DNA of 64,000 nucleotides from Coprinellus micaceus (GCA_951394405.1 OX596340.1:1116001-1180000), one strand, 5' to 3'. Counted from the stretch's first letter, positions 1 to 11,985 are shown. The notes: generated by a model not told the origin, from the letters alone. Numbers and translations are program-made.

Positions 1-294
1 GTCTAACGATATGAACTGTATTCCTGTTCGTCTGCCTGGTCGTGGGGCAAAAATACATTCATTCCATGCGCATTGTAATCCTGGTCCCCCGCTCTGCACT
101 CCCCATGTCGTACGGCCAATACGACGCCCACAATGTGCTTTGCGATGCGCACTGCATAATACTTGAGCCAGTTTCTACGAGACGGATTCCAGAAAACCCC
201 AATTTAGGTCCAATCACAACCTGATCGCCGAGTTAGCGCTCACAACTCTCTTCCACTCTCCTTCCACCCCTCTCATCCCACTCACCTCACCACC
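1..294. other. upstream flank, no gene seen
   Basis: No convincing coding exon is visible on either strand. The last 60 bases are pyrimidine-rich (CT tracts with ACC/CACC triplets) and run into the ATG of the small gene at 295, so they probably form its core promoter and 5' leader. Confidence 0.5.
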
Positions 295-622
295 ATGGGC
301 CGGAGCGCAAAATTCCACAAACGCGTCGTACGTACCTCTCCCTTTCTCCCCTTCCCATCTTCTTACCCCTTCCGCACAGAAAAAGACCACATCTTCCGGA
401 AAACCCACACCCAACCCCAACTCCTCATCATCCTCCTCTCAACCCCAAGCCGCCGCCGCCCAAGCCAAGAAAAAGGCGAACCTCAAGTCCAAATCTACTT
501 CAAGTAAGGGCGGGAAGGGCGATGGCCCGGTATTGGGAGGGGCGGATTATGTGAGCTTGATGATGGGTGGACGGAGGAAGGCGAGGGAGGAGGCGATGAA
601 GTTGCCTGCGTCTGAGGATTGA
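295..622 (+). CDS. small basic protein, unrecognised
   Basis: Two exons, 295-327 and 380-622, are joined across a 52-nt intron (GTACGT...CACAG) to give 91 residues. The protein starts MGRSAKFHKRV. It continues with a Ser/Pro/Ala/Lys-rich low-complexity stretch (SSSSSS, QPQAAAAQAKKK) and ends in a more ordered segment containing GGADYVSLMMGGRRKAREEA. The CACC context before the ATG is favourable. The high Lys/Arg content and short conserved-looking ends suggest a nucleic-acid- or ribosome-associated protein, but I do not recognise a family and assign no function. The intron phase is consistent and no stop interrupts the reading frame. Confidence 0.7.
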
Positions 623-775
623 TTGGGAGAGAGAGGTGAAAAACGAAGGAGGGAAAGGGGAGGGAAAGAGGGCGATTGGATATGGGAGAGGAGGACGAGG
701 GTTTGTGCGATGGGACTGGAAGCAGGCTGGGAGGAGACGGGCCGGCGACGATCCACTGCGACGGGGACTTCACCA

Positions 776-1154
776 ATGGCTGCCACATCCGACTTACCCT
801 CGCTATTCCCCGGTTATCTCCGATCCGCCGCGACCCCCGTCCCCGAGCGATAACTTCGTCCTTACGCCCCGCCCAAAAACCCGAAGAACGTCGAGACCAG
901 GTTCACCACTCCACCCCCATGTCGCCCAAAATCGAACCATCGGTTCGAAGAACAGTATACATGTATTGTGACCCACACAAAAACACTTGCAAATGCACAC
1001 AAAACCTAGAACCCATCCCACACATCCGAGTCACGTCCGCGACGGGCGCAACCCTGCAGCACCAAAGATTTGGGAGAGGAAGATCGACGACATGGAACGG
1101 GCATTTGAAGGGCAGACGGTGAGAGACAAACTTGCTTCGTTCCATCTACCCTAG
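776..1154 (+). pseudogene. small ORF with in-frame TAA
   Basis: One frame starting at ATG 776 reads MAATSDLPSLFPGYLRSAAT, meets TAA at 851-853, and then continues in the same frame with coding-like sequence (PKNPKNVETRF). Across a 55-nt intron at 955-1009 (GTATAC...CCTAG) it reads into APKIWERKIDDMERAFEGQT and stops at 1152-1154. Frame continuity on both sides of the stop suggests a real gene. Either the gene is inactivated, a base is wrong, or an unusual splice removes the TAA; the only candidate donor I see (GTCCCC at about 835) is poor. The family is not recognised. Its terminal TAG overlaps the antiparallel stop of the GNAT gene. Confidence 0.35.
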
Positions 1155-2090
1155 AATCCTCTCCCCATAAACCAAAACTGACTTGTCCCCGCCCTACTCT
1201 CCACATTGATCAAATCCTTCACCTCAAAGCCCATCTTGCCGTACATCGCGACGTTCTTCTCGTTCTGCGTTTCGAGGATCATCGGAGCGTTCTCTGCGTC
1301 GGCCTATTTGTCGACTTCGTTAGTTTCCATCCCTCAAAGTGTAAAGCAAGTAACCGAGAGTTCCTCCCGCAGGAGAGCGGAACGGGAGAGTGGAATGGAA
1401 TATGTGGAGAGGGAAGAAACTCACCAGAGCCTGCACATGGCGCATTAGTTTACCTGCAACGCCTTTACCAGAGTGCTGAGGTCGGACACCAAGGAGTTGT
1501 AGGTCCCAGGAGCGGAGGGCACCTCCCTCCCCAAACGCCGTATCGCATGTCCGTTCGAGGAACGGAATCCACTACGAATTTCGAGTCAACAACACCCGGG
1601 TCAACAAAGGATGGATCATGGGAGGAATGGCGACGCACGTAGTCTTCCCACCAGCTCTTCGTATAATCGTCTACCTTCTCAATGAAGGGATTCCACCCCG
1701 CAACCCTCTGCTCCTCCGTCGAATTCAAGCTTTGCCCTGGGGCAAAGGCGATTAAGCATCCAGCGAGTTCGTCTTCCCCGGCTGCATTCTTGGTGGTGCC
1801 CAAGAAGATCGTCCCTCCGACGTTCGCTGCTGCGATGACAGAGCGGAATTGGAGGGGTATGAGTGAGGGATCGTTCCCGACGAGGTGTCTGCCGAAGGGG
1901 TCGTCTGGAGTGGGTAGTAAGATCAGTATTGGAGGCGCCGTAGGCTGATTAGATGTGACAGAGATGGCGCACCTCCAAAGGCATCAACGATAAGCGCCGT
2001 CACTTCGTCCACCTCTTCCTCCGAGAGCTTCCCAGCGAGCTTCACTTCCAACTCGAGGCGACGTCCGGGTTGTTCGGTGGGGGATGGCAT
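1151..2090 (-). CDS. GNAT-family N-acetyltransferase
   Basis: A fungal GNAT acetyltransferase of about 233 residues, expected to transfer an acetyl group from acetyl-CoA to an unknown amine. Exon 1 is 2090-1973 (MPSPTEQPGRRLELEVKLAG). A 68-nt intron (1972-1905) follows, then exon 2 at 1904-1425, a 121-nt intron (1424-1304, ends AAATAG) and exon 3 at 1303-1151. The acetyl-CoA-binding signature appears as LLGVRPQHSGKGVAGKLM, equivalent to the family's Q/R-x-x-G-x-G/A, and is followed by the C-terminal strand and helix PMILETQNEKNVAMYGKMGF. Exon 2 as a whole is out of phase by one base. A further 46-49 nt intron near 1570-1522 (GTAGTG or GTGGAT to GGGGAG) restores the frame. If that intron is not real, the gene carries a frameshift there. 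Confidence 0.75.
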
Positions 2091-2530
2091 GGTGAGAACT
2101 CAAGCTGGCGATGTTGTGAAGGGGGGACCCCGGGTGTTGGGTGTGCCAAGGAATCCAAGAAATGGGGATGTGGTGGTGGTACGATCGAACAAGTTGGCGT
2201 GAGGGGGAGCTGCGGGGAAGCGTGGCCAGGAGGAATGCTTCCGAGGGATCCGCCGGCAGCGCAGAATGTATAATTGACCGCCGACCTGAGCCAAGCCAGC
2301 ATTCGCTTCGAGGTGTCGATGACTCGAGTCTAAATCCAATGAGTCATCGCTCAGGCTGCGGCAGACGACCCGAAGGCCTCCTTCCAAAGTAACCCCATCC
2401 CGTTAAATGTCACGCCCCTCGCAGCTACTGGTAGCCGAGGCTCACGAACATCACCGAGGGTGGACTGTAGAGTGGTTATCCACGGTGCCGAGCCTGATGA
2501 ACGAGATAGAAGAAGGTGGATACCCTGAAC
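2091..2530. other. intergenic, no gene seen
   Basis: Upstream region shared by the divergent GNAT gene (starts at 2090, minus) and NACHT gene A (starts at 2631, plus). Open frames on both strands here have no recognisable domain and look like chance ORFs in GC-rich DNA. Confidence 0.5.
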
Positions 2531-2540
2531 GAATCAGAAA

Positions 2541-2563
2541 TAAGCGCCCGCAAAGGGCACGTG
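2541..2563 (+). promoter_or_regulatory. NACHT-A promoter block (TAAGCGCCC + CACGTG)
   Basis: TAAGCGCCC at 2541-2549 is followed by the palindromic E-box CACGTG at 2558-2563, upstream of the NACHT-A ATG at 2631. This is the diverged version of the block: the E-box lies 67 nt from the ATG here, against exactly 32 nt in genes C, D, E, F and G. E-boxes are bound by bHLH factors; no factor is known here. Confidence 0.5.
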
Positions 2564-2630
2564 ATGACGCCCATGACAGCGGCGAGCGCTCAAGCGCTTT
2601 TCCCGGAGCGCACCTCTTACTCCTGCCGCC

Positions 2631-5054
2631 ATGTCGACCCACCACTTCGCCCACGCCCATGACTTCAATATAGGGAGACTCACCCTTTACAACGCGAGTC
2701 CTTCAAGAGATCTCGAGAAGGCTTTCCAATGTAAGCAACTCCTGGATTCCTCAGTTGGCGATCGCTTGACAAGGCTGCGCCACACAGACCTGTACGATAA
2801 CATCGCGATCGATGCTGTACATAACTCTGCAGAGCGACACGATGCGCCCAAATGCCACGAAGATACCAGGAAGGCAGTCCAGGAGGAGATCCATGGCTGG
2901 ATCACGCATGGCGACAAGGACCCCGAGCCGATGAAGATCCTCCACCTCACGGGGCCAGCAGGAACAGGGAAGACCGCTATTGCCGGTTCGATTGCGGACA
3001 CATGCGATGAGGAGGGTCTTCTCGCTGGAAGCTTCTTCTTCGCGTCGTTCGTTGCGTCCGAGACCAGGCGTTCGAAGCGATTTCTGGCGGCGACCCTTGC
3101 CTATCATCTCATCTTCTCACTCGACGACGAGCACCCCCTCCGTCGCGCCATACTGTCCGCCATTCAACGAGATCCATCAATTTTCAGAAGACGGCTGAAA
3201 GAACAATTCAGGTTCTTGTTGGTCAAGCCATTCAACGACACTCGACACCAATTTGACACCTCGACGCTTCCGAAAGTCTTCATCATCGATGGATTGGACG
3301 AGGTGGAAGCTGCCAACTCTCGAAACCCGGGGCGCGACCCACAAGATGTTCGGTTGGAGAACGAAGCAGACCAGGAGGAGATTCTCTCCGCCCTCCTGTA
3401 CGCCGCCAGCGACCCTACCTTCCCCTTCCGCATCGTCATCGCCAGCCGCCCCGAGCGTGTCATCCGATCCTTCCTGTCTGATGAGGCGGCGTGCGTCACC
3501 CGGGAGATATTCCTTGACGATAAATACGACCCAGATTCGGATATTTCTCTATTCCTCAGGGCTACCTTCACCAAAGTTCGGAGGAGGTACGGGCTGCCTG
3601 CGTCGTGGCCTTCGGAGAAGGCCATCCAGGACCTGGTGTCCAACGCCTCAGGTCAATTCGTATACGCTGCCACTATCGTCCGCTTTCTACAAAGTGGGAA
3701 GCACCCCAACCCTAAAGCGCTCCTGGATACGCTCCTGGATTGGCAGACCCAAGGCAGGCTTGGCGCTCTGGCATCCCTGGACGCTCTCTACACCCACATC
3801 CTCGAATCGAGTCCTGACCCGCCTCTAGTGGTTCGGTGGATCTGGGCGAACCTTTTCCTTGAGCAACACGATGCATTCTTTGTCAACCAGCTGCTGCAAG
3901 ATTATGAAGGCCAAGTTGGTTATTTGTTTGAGAACCTCGCATCGCTGGTGCGGATACCTCCCGTCGAAGACCGGTCGTCGGGGTACGGGTTCCATCACAA
4001 GACCTTTCTCGATTTCCTTCGAGATGAACGTCGGTGCGGCCAAAAGCTTCACCACGCTTTCAAGGCAGGCCGGGACTTCCTGCTAGAACGTTGCGTTGAC
4101 ACCTTCATGGGTGCGTTCCTGAGTTACGCTGATGTTGCCGAAGTGGTGACCTCTTTCTAGATAAATCCCCCACTACCCCTCTACCGGAGCCACAGCAGTC
4201 AGACTTCCTACGCAATTTCCTCTGGAATCAAATCATCCCTGTTTTCGTTCTCGCACAAGACGAGCTCAAGCCGTGGGTCTCCGAACAGCTGACCAGGTGC
4301 GATGTGGTATGGTGGGTGCACTTGGACGTGATAAAGTACTCAAAACCAATGAGAGACGGGGTGCCAGACTGGTTTACCGATGTCCACATGCACGTACGTG
4401 ACGGAACCGCATTTTTATGGCGAAGTTGTTTATTTTTGGTCCCTTCAGTGCCCGCTCGACTCTCCAGGTGATTGCCTTCTCCACTGCAAGCATTGGAGAA
4501 GTAATATTCTTCGAGCTTGCAAGGCCCTTGGGTGGGTTGTTCCAAATGTCATTGCCTTGTCTCGTGAGGCGTTGTGGCGAGGGGCTCATGGGGAAGATGA
4601 GGAAAATGATTTCGGGGGCGGCGGGTATTGTGACGCATACTTTGACTTGCGGGATGGACGACCGGAGTCAAGTGACACTAAGCTTCCAGCCACGCTTACC
4701 GTCGATGGAGACTTCCAGGCGACGCTCGACCTTGTTGCAGCTATGTACTCCCGTCTGGCTGGGGACTGGCTGCCCCGACTCAAACAAATGGCGGATCGCG
4801 ACAGATATGTGCAGTGGCCAGGTTTCACGGCCGCCCTCGAGAAGATTACGCAGGAACTGGGAGTCGAGGTACCAGACGTTTATTATGCGTCGGAGGAGTG
4901 GCATCAAACCAGCGACGGTGAAGTGGATTCTAACAGGGATAGCGACGAGAGCCATGATGATGATGGCGATAGTAACGACAGCCACTATGTCGACGTTTTG
5001 GAAGACTTCGGTGGACGGGATGCCGCCACACTTATTCCATCTCCTCTTTCCTGA
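2631..5054 (+). CDS. NACHT-domain STAND NTPase, paralogue A
   Basis: Four exons (2631-2730, 2788-4110, 4161-4393, 4449-5054) encode 753 residues. The leader MSTHHFAHAHDFNIGRLTLY is followed by an LYDNIAIDAVHNSAERHDAP linker, Walker A LTGPAGTGKTAIAGSIAD, Walker B KVFIIDGLDEVEA and a sensor RIVIASRPERV. The core ends at HHKTFLDFLRDERRCG. Exon 3 carries RCDVVWWVHL. Exon 4 opens with a Cys/His cluster, CPLDSPGDCLLHCKHWRSN, continues to ILRACKALGW, and ends in a long Asp/Ser-rich tail. STAND NTPases of this type are signal-responsive switches in fungal self/non-self and defence responses; I infer a cytosolic role here. No WD40, ankyrin or TPR repeats are visible. The ATG is in CCGCCATG context and matches the leaders of all paralogues. 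A pairs a type-I core with a tail of the E/F type. Confidence 0.93.
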
Positions 5055-6265
5055 GCGGTAGATGTACTTGTGACGGTCCCTCTTTTCCTTACACGTGCTT
5101 CATCCGAATATAATGCACTTCCAACGAAGCTGGTAAAGTGGATAGTCCGAGGGTTCCAGATTACTCACTCATAGCAGGGTATGTTAGGGAGGAATCGTTT
5201 GAACGTCATGCCGCCGATAGCTCTCTCGACGGTCGCCCACAAGTCGCCCATATTCAGCGTTCATGGTCTGTCAAGCACGGTGGTTAGTTTATCGTTCGAG
5301 ATCCTAGCAGGCTGCTGCGCGAGCCTCGAAGGCGTTAGAGAACTAATGCCGGAGCGGTGTCGTGGGTTTGTGGGTGAGGGAGAGCTCCATTGGAAGAGGG
5401 TTGGGTGACCAACGCCACATCCGGGATGAGAAATTCTCTGAAGAATTGCCCGAAGCAATCGAAGGGGGGTAGCGTGTCGAGATCGATCGTAGGCGACAAC
5501 AGCGACTTCGGCTCCCGTGTGGTGAGGGCGAGCCCCAGCCCGAGGGAGGAGGAGGTAGGCATCAAGAAGAGGAAGATATTCTGAATGGACCCGGATCGTG
5601 CAAGGAGACCGCAGAGCTGAGCCCGACCGGCTTGAGTCGAAGTGCCGATGAGAGGAACTTGAACATGGCGCAGAGGATGCGAAGCTGGCATTGCGTCGGG
5701 AACATAAATGCTTCAACACAACCTCAGACACACCTCCGTGATACCACGAAGAAAGGCGCTGATGAGTGCATGCAAATTCTGTTTACCGACGGGGGCGAGA
5801 TGCAGCGGCCGTGAGTGAGAGATGAAGGAAAACAGGGCCAAAATCATTGGTCGAGATGCGGAACTGGAGGCAATACACCACCGCCTCCCCGGGCCATCCC
5901 AGCGATATTCTACTTCTCGTAAACGCTATTCATCTCCCCTCTAGACGTCGTAGGAAGACAGTTATCTTAGTATGAGGCGTAACCCAATGGATTTCATTCG
6001 ACATCATAGGGACCCGAAAGGAAACGCTGAGAATTTCTGTGTCGACATCAAACGAAATGCGGGGACAACTAGGATGCTGTTAGAAGGCGATGCTCCAAGG
6101 GAAATTTCTCCTCGACTCTTCTCAGGGATGGTCATCCCTTGAACCCCCGGCCAGTCGCTCTGGGTTGGACGAGGAGCCCGTGAGGGTACGATGCGCGGCC
6201 CGTCCATCATCCGATCACAGGGGCTGGCGTGAACCTCGCAGGCTTAGACTCTGCCCACCACCACC
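5055..6265. other. intergenic between NACHT A and B
   Basis: No gene could be confirmed. Overlapping open frames on the minus strand (5261-5731 and 5335-5691) have no recognisable domain and no convincing splice context. Unlike the other NACHT promoters, the 100 bases before gene B contain neither TAAGCGCCC nor CACGTG. Confidence 0.45.
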
Positions 6266-8648
6266 ATGTCGACCCATCACTTCGCCCACGCCCATGACTT
6301 CAACATAGGGAGCCTCACCATTAACAACACGAACCCTTCAAGAGATTTCGAGAAGGCTTTCCAACGTAAGTGGTAACCGTCGCAGCCGGATTTCCAAGCT
6401 TGACGCGACTGCGCCGCGCAGATCTGTACGATAACATTGCAATCGATGCTGTACACAACTCGGCTGAACGACACGATGCGCCCAAGTGCCACGAAGACAC
6501 CCGAAAGGCGGTCCAGGGAGAGATCCATGCATGGATTGAGGACGGGAGCGACGACGATGAGCCGAAGATGATCCTATGGCTGACTGGACCTGCTGGGACG
6601 GGGAAGTCGGCCATTGCAGGTTCGATTGCGGACACATGCGACGAGCAGGGCCTTCTTGCTGGAAGTTTCTTCTTTGCGTCGTTCGTTGCGTCTGAGACCA
6701 GGCGTTCGAAGCTGTGTCTCGTCGCGACCCTTGTACACCACCTCATCTCATCACTTGCCGACGAGCACCCCCTCCGGTGCGCCGTATTATCAGCAATTCA
6801 GCGAGACCGATCTGTCTTTCGAAGGCGGCTGAAGGACCAGTTCAGGATCCTCTTGATAAAGCCCCTCAATGACACTAGAGGTCAATTCAACGCCGCCATC
6901 CTCCCAAAAGTGTTCATTATCGACGGCTTGGATGAGGTGGAGGCGGCAAATTCTCGACAGCCAGGGCGTGACCCACACGATATTCGTAGGGAGAACGAGG
7001 GGGACCAAGAAGAGATCCTGTCTGCCCTCCTGTACGCTGCCAGCGACCCTACCTTCCCGTTCCGCATCGTCATCGCCAGCCGCCCCGAGCGTGTCATTCA
7101 ATCCTTCCTCTCTGATGAGGCGGCATGCGTCACCCAGGAGATCTTCCTTGACGATAAATACGACCCGGACTCGGATATTGCCCTATTCCTCAGGGCTAAT
7201 TTCACGAAAGTTCGGAGGAGGTACAGGCTACCGACTTTGTGGCCTTCGGAGAAGGACATCCGGGACCTGGTTTTCAACGCATCAGGTCATTTCATATACG
7301 CTGCCACGGTCATTCGCTTCCTACAGAGCGGGAGGCATCCCAATCCCAAGGCACTCCTGGAGACGCTCCTGGGTTGGGGGACCCAAGACGAGTTCGGTGC
7401 CCTCGCATCTTTGGACGCCCTCTACACGCGCATACTGCAGTCGAGTCCTGACCCACTCCTGGCTGTTCAATGGTCCCGGTTGATTGACCAATCAAAATGG
7501 GCAGAACGCAGCGCAATCTTTCTCAATCGACTTCTTCAGGACTACGAAGGCCAAGCCGACTATCTGCTAGAGAACCTCGCATCACTGATCTGGGTACCTC
7601 CCGTCGAAGACGAGTCGTCGCCTTACCAATTCTACCACAAGTCATTTACTGATTTCCTGCACGAGGAAGGTCGGTGTGGTCCAGAACTCGCTCGCGCCTA
7701 CAATACTCAGGGCCAGGATCTCTATTGTGAACGCTCCCTCGATATCCTCATGAGTGTGTCCTCAAGCTATCCTTGCATTGACAAGGTCGTGACCTCTCTC
7801 TAGATAAAAGTCCCGTCATTACTCTACCGGAACCACAGCAACTACATTTCCTGCGCGACTTCCTCAAGGATTTAACACATGATATTACTATCCTTGACAA
7901 AACCCTGCGCAAGGACACGGAGGGGGCCCTGGGAAAGCTGGACAAGTGCGATACGGTATGGTGGGTGCGTTTTGCAGTGGCTAATTTCCCAGGCAGGATG
8001 GTGGCCTATATTGTATCAGAAACTTTCTGGGCTATCCACAGCCTCGTACGTGACGGAACCTATTTTCTGTGGCTGGATTACTTACTGCTCAATTCTGTCC
8101 CTCAGTGCGGGCACGACTTTCCAGGCAATTGCCTTCCCCATTGCAAGCATTGGAGGGGCAACATCTTCCGAGCTTGCAAGGAACTTGGCTGGGGTGTTCC
8201 AAATGCTATTGCATTCCTTCGTGGAGCGCTCGAAGGCAGCATAAAGCAACGCTTCCCCTATAGCGGAGCCCCACGGATGTGGAAATATGAACCATACTTT
8301 ACGCTGCCGGGCGACGAACTCCAGCCGAGTCTCCCAATGACCACCACCCAGTATACCGTCGACGAGGAATATCAGGCGGCACTGGACCTGGTTGCAGAAA
8401 TGTATTCCCGCCTCCCATCCGACTGGAAATCCCAACTCGAAGAAGAGGGCGGACGCCAGGCAGCGTTTCTTCGCTTGGAAGGCGCAATCGAGGGTATTTG
8501 TCACGAACTGGGGATCGAGACACCGGGCGTCCTGGTATCGCGGTCGTTGGAGGGTCAAGATAGCGACGACGAGGATCGTTCTGAGTACGAGGCGGGCGGG
8601 AGTGACGATTCCGATCCTTCATTATCTCATGTCCTTTCTTCCCCATAA
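6266..8648 (+). CDS. NACHT-domain STAND NTPase, paralogue B
   Basis: Four exons (6266-6365, 6422-7753, 7804-8045, 8106-8648) give 738 residues. The phases match paralogue A exactly, and the 60-nt third intron happens to be open in frame. Walker A reads LTGPAGTGKSAIAGSIAD, with Ser in place of the usual Thr, and Walker B is KVFIIDGLDEVEA. The post-core linker has KCDTVWWVRF. The Cys/His module reads CGHDFPGNCLPHCKHWRGN and continues through FRACKELGWGVPNAIAFLR. The C-terminal 35 residues are acidic (DSDDEDRSEYEAGGSDDSD). The core segment DEAACVTQEIFLDDKYDPD places it in type I with A and C. The promoter lacks the shared block, so expression may differ from its paralogues. Confidence 0.93.
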
Positions 8649-8699
8649 TTACCGACCGTATGCACTACCTTAGGCTCGTGGCCACCCGTTAGTTTTCGC

Positions 8700-9010
8700 G
8701 AGGAGGAAGCCCATTTCTCTGGATTCGCCTAAACTGGTCGCGATTTTTCGTCGAGTCGGGGTTTGTATCAGGGGGCAAATGGACGGCACACGAGGGATGC
8801 GAGGGGAGGAAGAAAGATATGTCAATGCGGTACCGACCGAGAGAAGAGTGGAATACGTACGGAGAACCTCATCCCAGCCATATATCGCAGTCGGAAGACC
8901 GATAATCGTTGCCTCCTCACCGTACAGCGCGACCCAGTCTCTCCAAATCTCTGAAAACGCCTGGAAATCACATGCCCTGCCAATCTACACGTCGAGGAGC
9001 CGTCAGCGCG
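8700..9010 (-). pseudogene. E1-alpha dehydrogenase fragment, copy 1
   Basis: A relic of the minus-strand E1-alpha gene at 16055-18128. It keeps recognisable pieces matching the start of exon 4, the 130-nt intron 3, exon 3 (diverged DEVL segment at about 8865-8935) and the microexon-2 region (about 8965-8990). It contains no usable frame. The relic and the following 120 bases match the second relic upstream of NACHT D (about 12650-13130), showing that both were copied together with the downstream NACHT gene. Confidence 0.7.
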
Positions 9011-9116
9011 TGTCGCAGGGAGGTCATATGTGCATGACGGGTGGTGGCGCGAAGCAAGGACTCGGAATAAGCAACTGGCGTTAAGTCACCCGTGAGAACA
9101 CTACCCTAAATGGAAT

Positions 9117-9146
9117 TAAGCGCCCAGGCTGTGCACTCGCCACGTG
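9117..9146 (+). promoter_or_regulatory. NACHT-C promoter block
   Basis: TAAGCGCCC at 9117-9125, then CTGTG and ACTCGC, then CACGTG at 9141-9146, leaving exactly 32 nt to the ATG at 9179. Confidence 0.6.
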
Positions 9147-9178
9147 AATGCGTCATTGCATCTCTTCCTCGTACCACC

Positions 9179-11526
9179 ATGTCGACCCACCACTTCGCCC
9201 ACGCGCATGACTTCAACATAGGGAGCCTCACTATTAACAGCACGAACCCTTCAAGAGATTTCGAGAAGGCCTTCCAGCGTAAGTAACTGTCGCAGCCGGA
9301 TTTCCAACCTTGACGCGCCTCACAGATCTGTACGATAACATCGCAATCGATGCTGCGCATAACTCGGCTGAGCGACACGATGCGCCCAAGTGTCACGAAG
9401 ACACCAGGAAGGCAGTCCAGGAAGAGATCCATGATTGGATCTCACACGGTGACGAGGACTATGAGCCAATGAAGATCCTCCATTTGACGGGGCCAGCAGG
9501 AACAGGGAAGACGGCCATTGCAGGCTCGATTGCGGACACATGCGACGAGCAGGGCCTTCTTGCTGGAAGCTTCTTTTTTGCATCATTTTCACCGTCTGAG
9601 ACCAGGCATTTGAAGCGATGGCTCGTGGCGACACTGGTTTACCACCTCATTTCCCCGCTCGACGAGGATCACCCTCTCCGCCGCGCAGTACTATCGGCGG
9701 TCCAACGAGACCATTCTATCTTTCGCAAAAGGTTGAAGGATCAATTCAGACTCCTGTTGGTGAAACCTCTCAACGATACTCGGGGTCAATTCGATGCCTC
9801 CGTCTTGCCAAAAGTGTTCATCATTGACGGCTTGGATGAGGTGGAAGCGGCGAACTCGAGGCAGTCAGAGCGCGACCCACACGACGTTCGGTCGGAGAAC
9901 GAAGCAGACCAGGAGGATATTCTGTCCGCCCTACTGTACGCCGCCAGCGACCCTACCTTCCCCTTCCGCATCGTCATCGCCAGCCGCCCCGAGCGTATCA
10001 TCCGATCCTTCTTCTCTGATGAGGCGGCGTGTGTCACTCAGGAGATCTTCCTTGACGAAAAATATGACCCAGATTCGGATATTGCTCTATTCCTCAGGGC
10101 TAATTTTACGAAAGTTCGAAGGAGGTACAGGCTTCCTCCCACGTGGCCCTCGGAGAAGGACATCCAGGAGCTGGTGTCCAACGCCTCGGGCCAATTCATA
10201 TACGCCGCCACCGTCATCCGCTTTCTACAAAGCGGAAAACATCCCAATCCCAAAGCTCTCCTGGAGACCCTTCTGGATCAGAGGACCCAAGGCCAGTTTG
10301 GTGCCCTCGCATCTTTGGACGCCCTCTACACTCGGATACTCCAGTCAAGTCCTGACCCAACCCTGGCGGTTCGATGGGTCTGGTTGATTGAGTATTTTGA
10401 AGAATGCAGTGCAATCTTTCTCAATCGATTTCTTCAGGACTACGAAGGCCAAGCCGAGCATCTTTTAGAGAACCTCGCATCGCTAGTATGGATACCCACC
10501 ATTGAAGACCAGGCGTCGCCGTACCGATTGCACCATAAGTCATTTGTTGATTTTCTCCAGGACGAAGGTCGGTGCGGTCCGGAAATCGCTTGTGCTTATT
10601 CCCCTCAGGGTGAAGATCTCTATGGCGATCGTTGCGTTGATATTCTTATGAGTGTGTCCTCAAGCTACCCTCACATTGACAGGTCGTGACCTCTTTTAGA
10701 TAAACAACCTGTCGTTACTTTACCGGAATCACAGCAGCTACCTTTCCTGCGCGACTTCCTCACAAACCTATCAAGCGACATTGGTATTGTTAGTCGAGTC
10801 CTGGGCGGCCAGTGGCACTCCGAAAAGCTGGTCAAGTGCGATACAGTGTGGTGGGTGCGTTTTGGAGAGTTGAATCTCTCAGACATGGCCGGCCATGTCG
10901 TATCAGAACTATTCTATGGGCCCCACTACACCGTACGTGACAGGCCCTATTTCCTGTGGCTGGATTACTTACTGCTCGATTATGTCCCTCAGTGCCGCCA
11001 CAACTACCCTCCGGGCCATTGCCTTCCCAATTGCAAGCACTGGAGAAGCAACATTCTTCGAGCTTGCAAGGAACTCGGCTGGGATGTTCCAAATGTTATA
11101 GCCTTGCTTCGCGAAGCCCTTTATTCCAGCTCAAGGGCCCAATCCGACGGTGCCACCGTTCCAGAGTTGTGGACGCCTGAACCATACTTTAGGCCGCCAG
11201 GCGACGAACCGCAGCCGAGTCTCCCAATGACCCCCACCCAGTATACCGTCGACGAGGAATATCAAGCAACACTGGACCTTGTTGCAGAAATGCATTCACG
11301 TCTCCCAGCCAGCTGGGAATCCCGGCTCGTAGAAGAGGGCAAAAGCGATGGACAGGTGGCGTTTCGTGGCTTGAAAGACATCATCGAAGATATTAGGCAG
11401 GAACTGGGGATTGAGGCACCAGACGTCCTTGTGTCGTGGAGGTGGGAGTATGGATACTATGGCTACAGTCCCGACCACGATGACGACGAGGATCATTGTG
11501 ACTGTGAAGCGGGCGCCGGGGAGTGA
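9179..11526 (+). CDS. NACHT-domain STAND NTPase, paralogue C
   Basis: Four exons (9179-9278, 9326-10651, 10700-10932, 10993-11526) encode 730 residues; the first intron is only 47 nt. Walker A LTGPAGTGKTAIAGSIAD and Walker B KVFIIDGLDEVEA are intact, and the core has the type-I segment DEAACVTQEIFLDEKYDPD. The linker carries KCDTVWWVRF. The Cys/His module is CRHNYPPGHCLPNCKHWRSN, with one extra residue between the first two Cys and Asn replacing the His that precedes the third Cys in most copies. The tail is Asp/His-rich with two additional Cys (DHDDDEDHCDCEAGAGE). Flanks on both sides carry E1-alpha relics, consistent with a duplicated unit. Confidence 0.93.
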
Positions 11527-11559
11527 CGATTCCGATCCTTAACTATATCCCTCCCTTTC

Positions 11560-11830
11560 CACCAACCATATGCACTACCTATCAACGTACTACCCTCCCC
11601 GCCGCCCGAGCTCCCAACCCAATTCCCCTGCGACGTGCGGATGTGTCCGATTCGAAAGCCTCGTACCTAGCCTATTTGAAGCCTTGAGAACCGTCGCTGT
11701 TACGCTCCGTCGTTCACCGGGCACTTATTTTATCAATCAAACGCCCAATGGCGTCGCTACTCAGCAGCTTTCTTTGTACCACATCCGCCTCGTCGCCCGG
11801 TCTTCTTGAAACTGGGATATGCAAGTATTT
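11560..11830 (+). repeat. direct repeat, 3' flank of NACHT C (pairs with 15555-15880)
   Basis: Near-identical words occur in the same order at 11570-11620 and 15560-15610 (CACTACCTATCAACGTACTA, CCCTCCCCGCC, CGAGCTCC), and again around GTGCGGATGTGTCCGA and CCGCCTCG/CCCGGTCT. The repeat links the 3' flanks of NACHT C and D to E1-alpha sequence and marks the downstream part of the duplicated unit. Confidence 0.7.
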
Positions 11831-11985
11831 CCACGTAATGCGGCAGAATTACCCGCCACCCGGACAAGGTCCCCTCCATATCCTCTCTCCCTTCCCGACT
11901 CTTCCGCCCAAAGCCGAGGTTCCGCACATCTCTCCTCCCCTTCTCATACCTCCTTCTCCCTCCGCCTCGGACACCCTCACCTAGC

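Noticed and set aside
5261..5731. 156- and 118-codon minus-strand frames between NACHT A and B
   Set aside because: Overlapping frames without domains, and no E1-alpha or NACHT similarity that would explain them.
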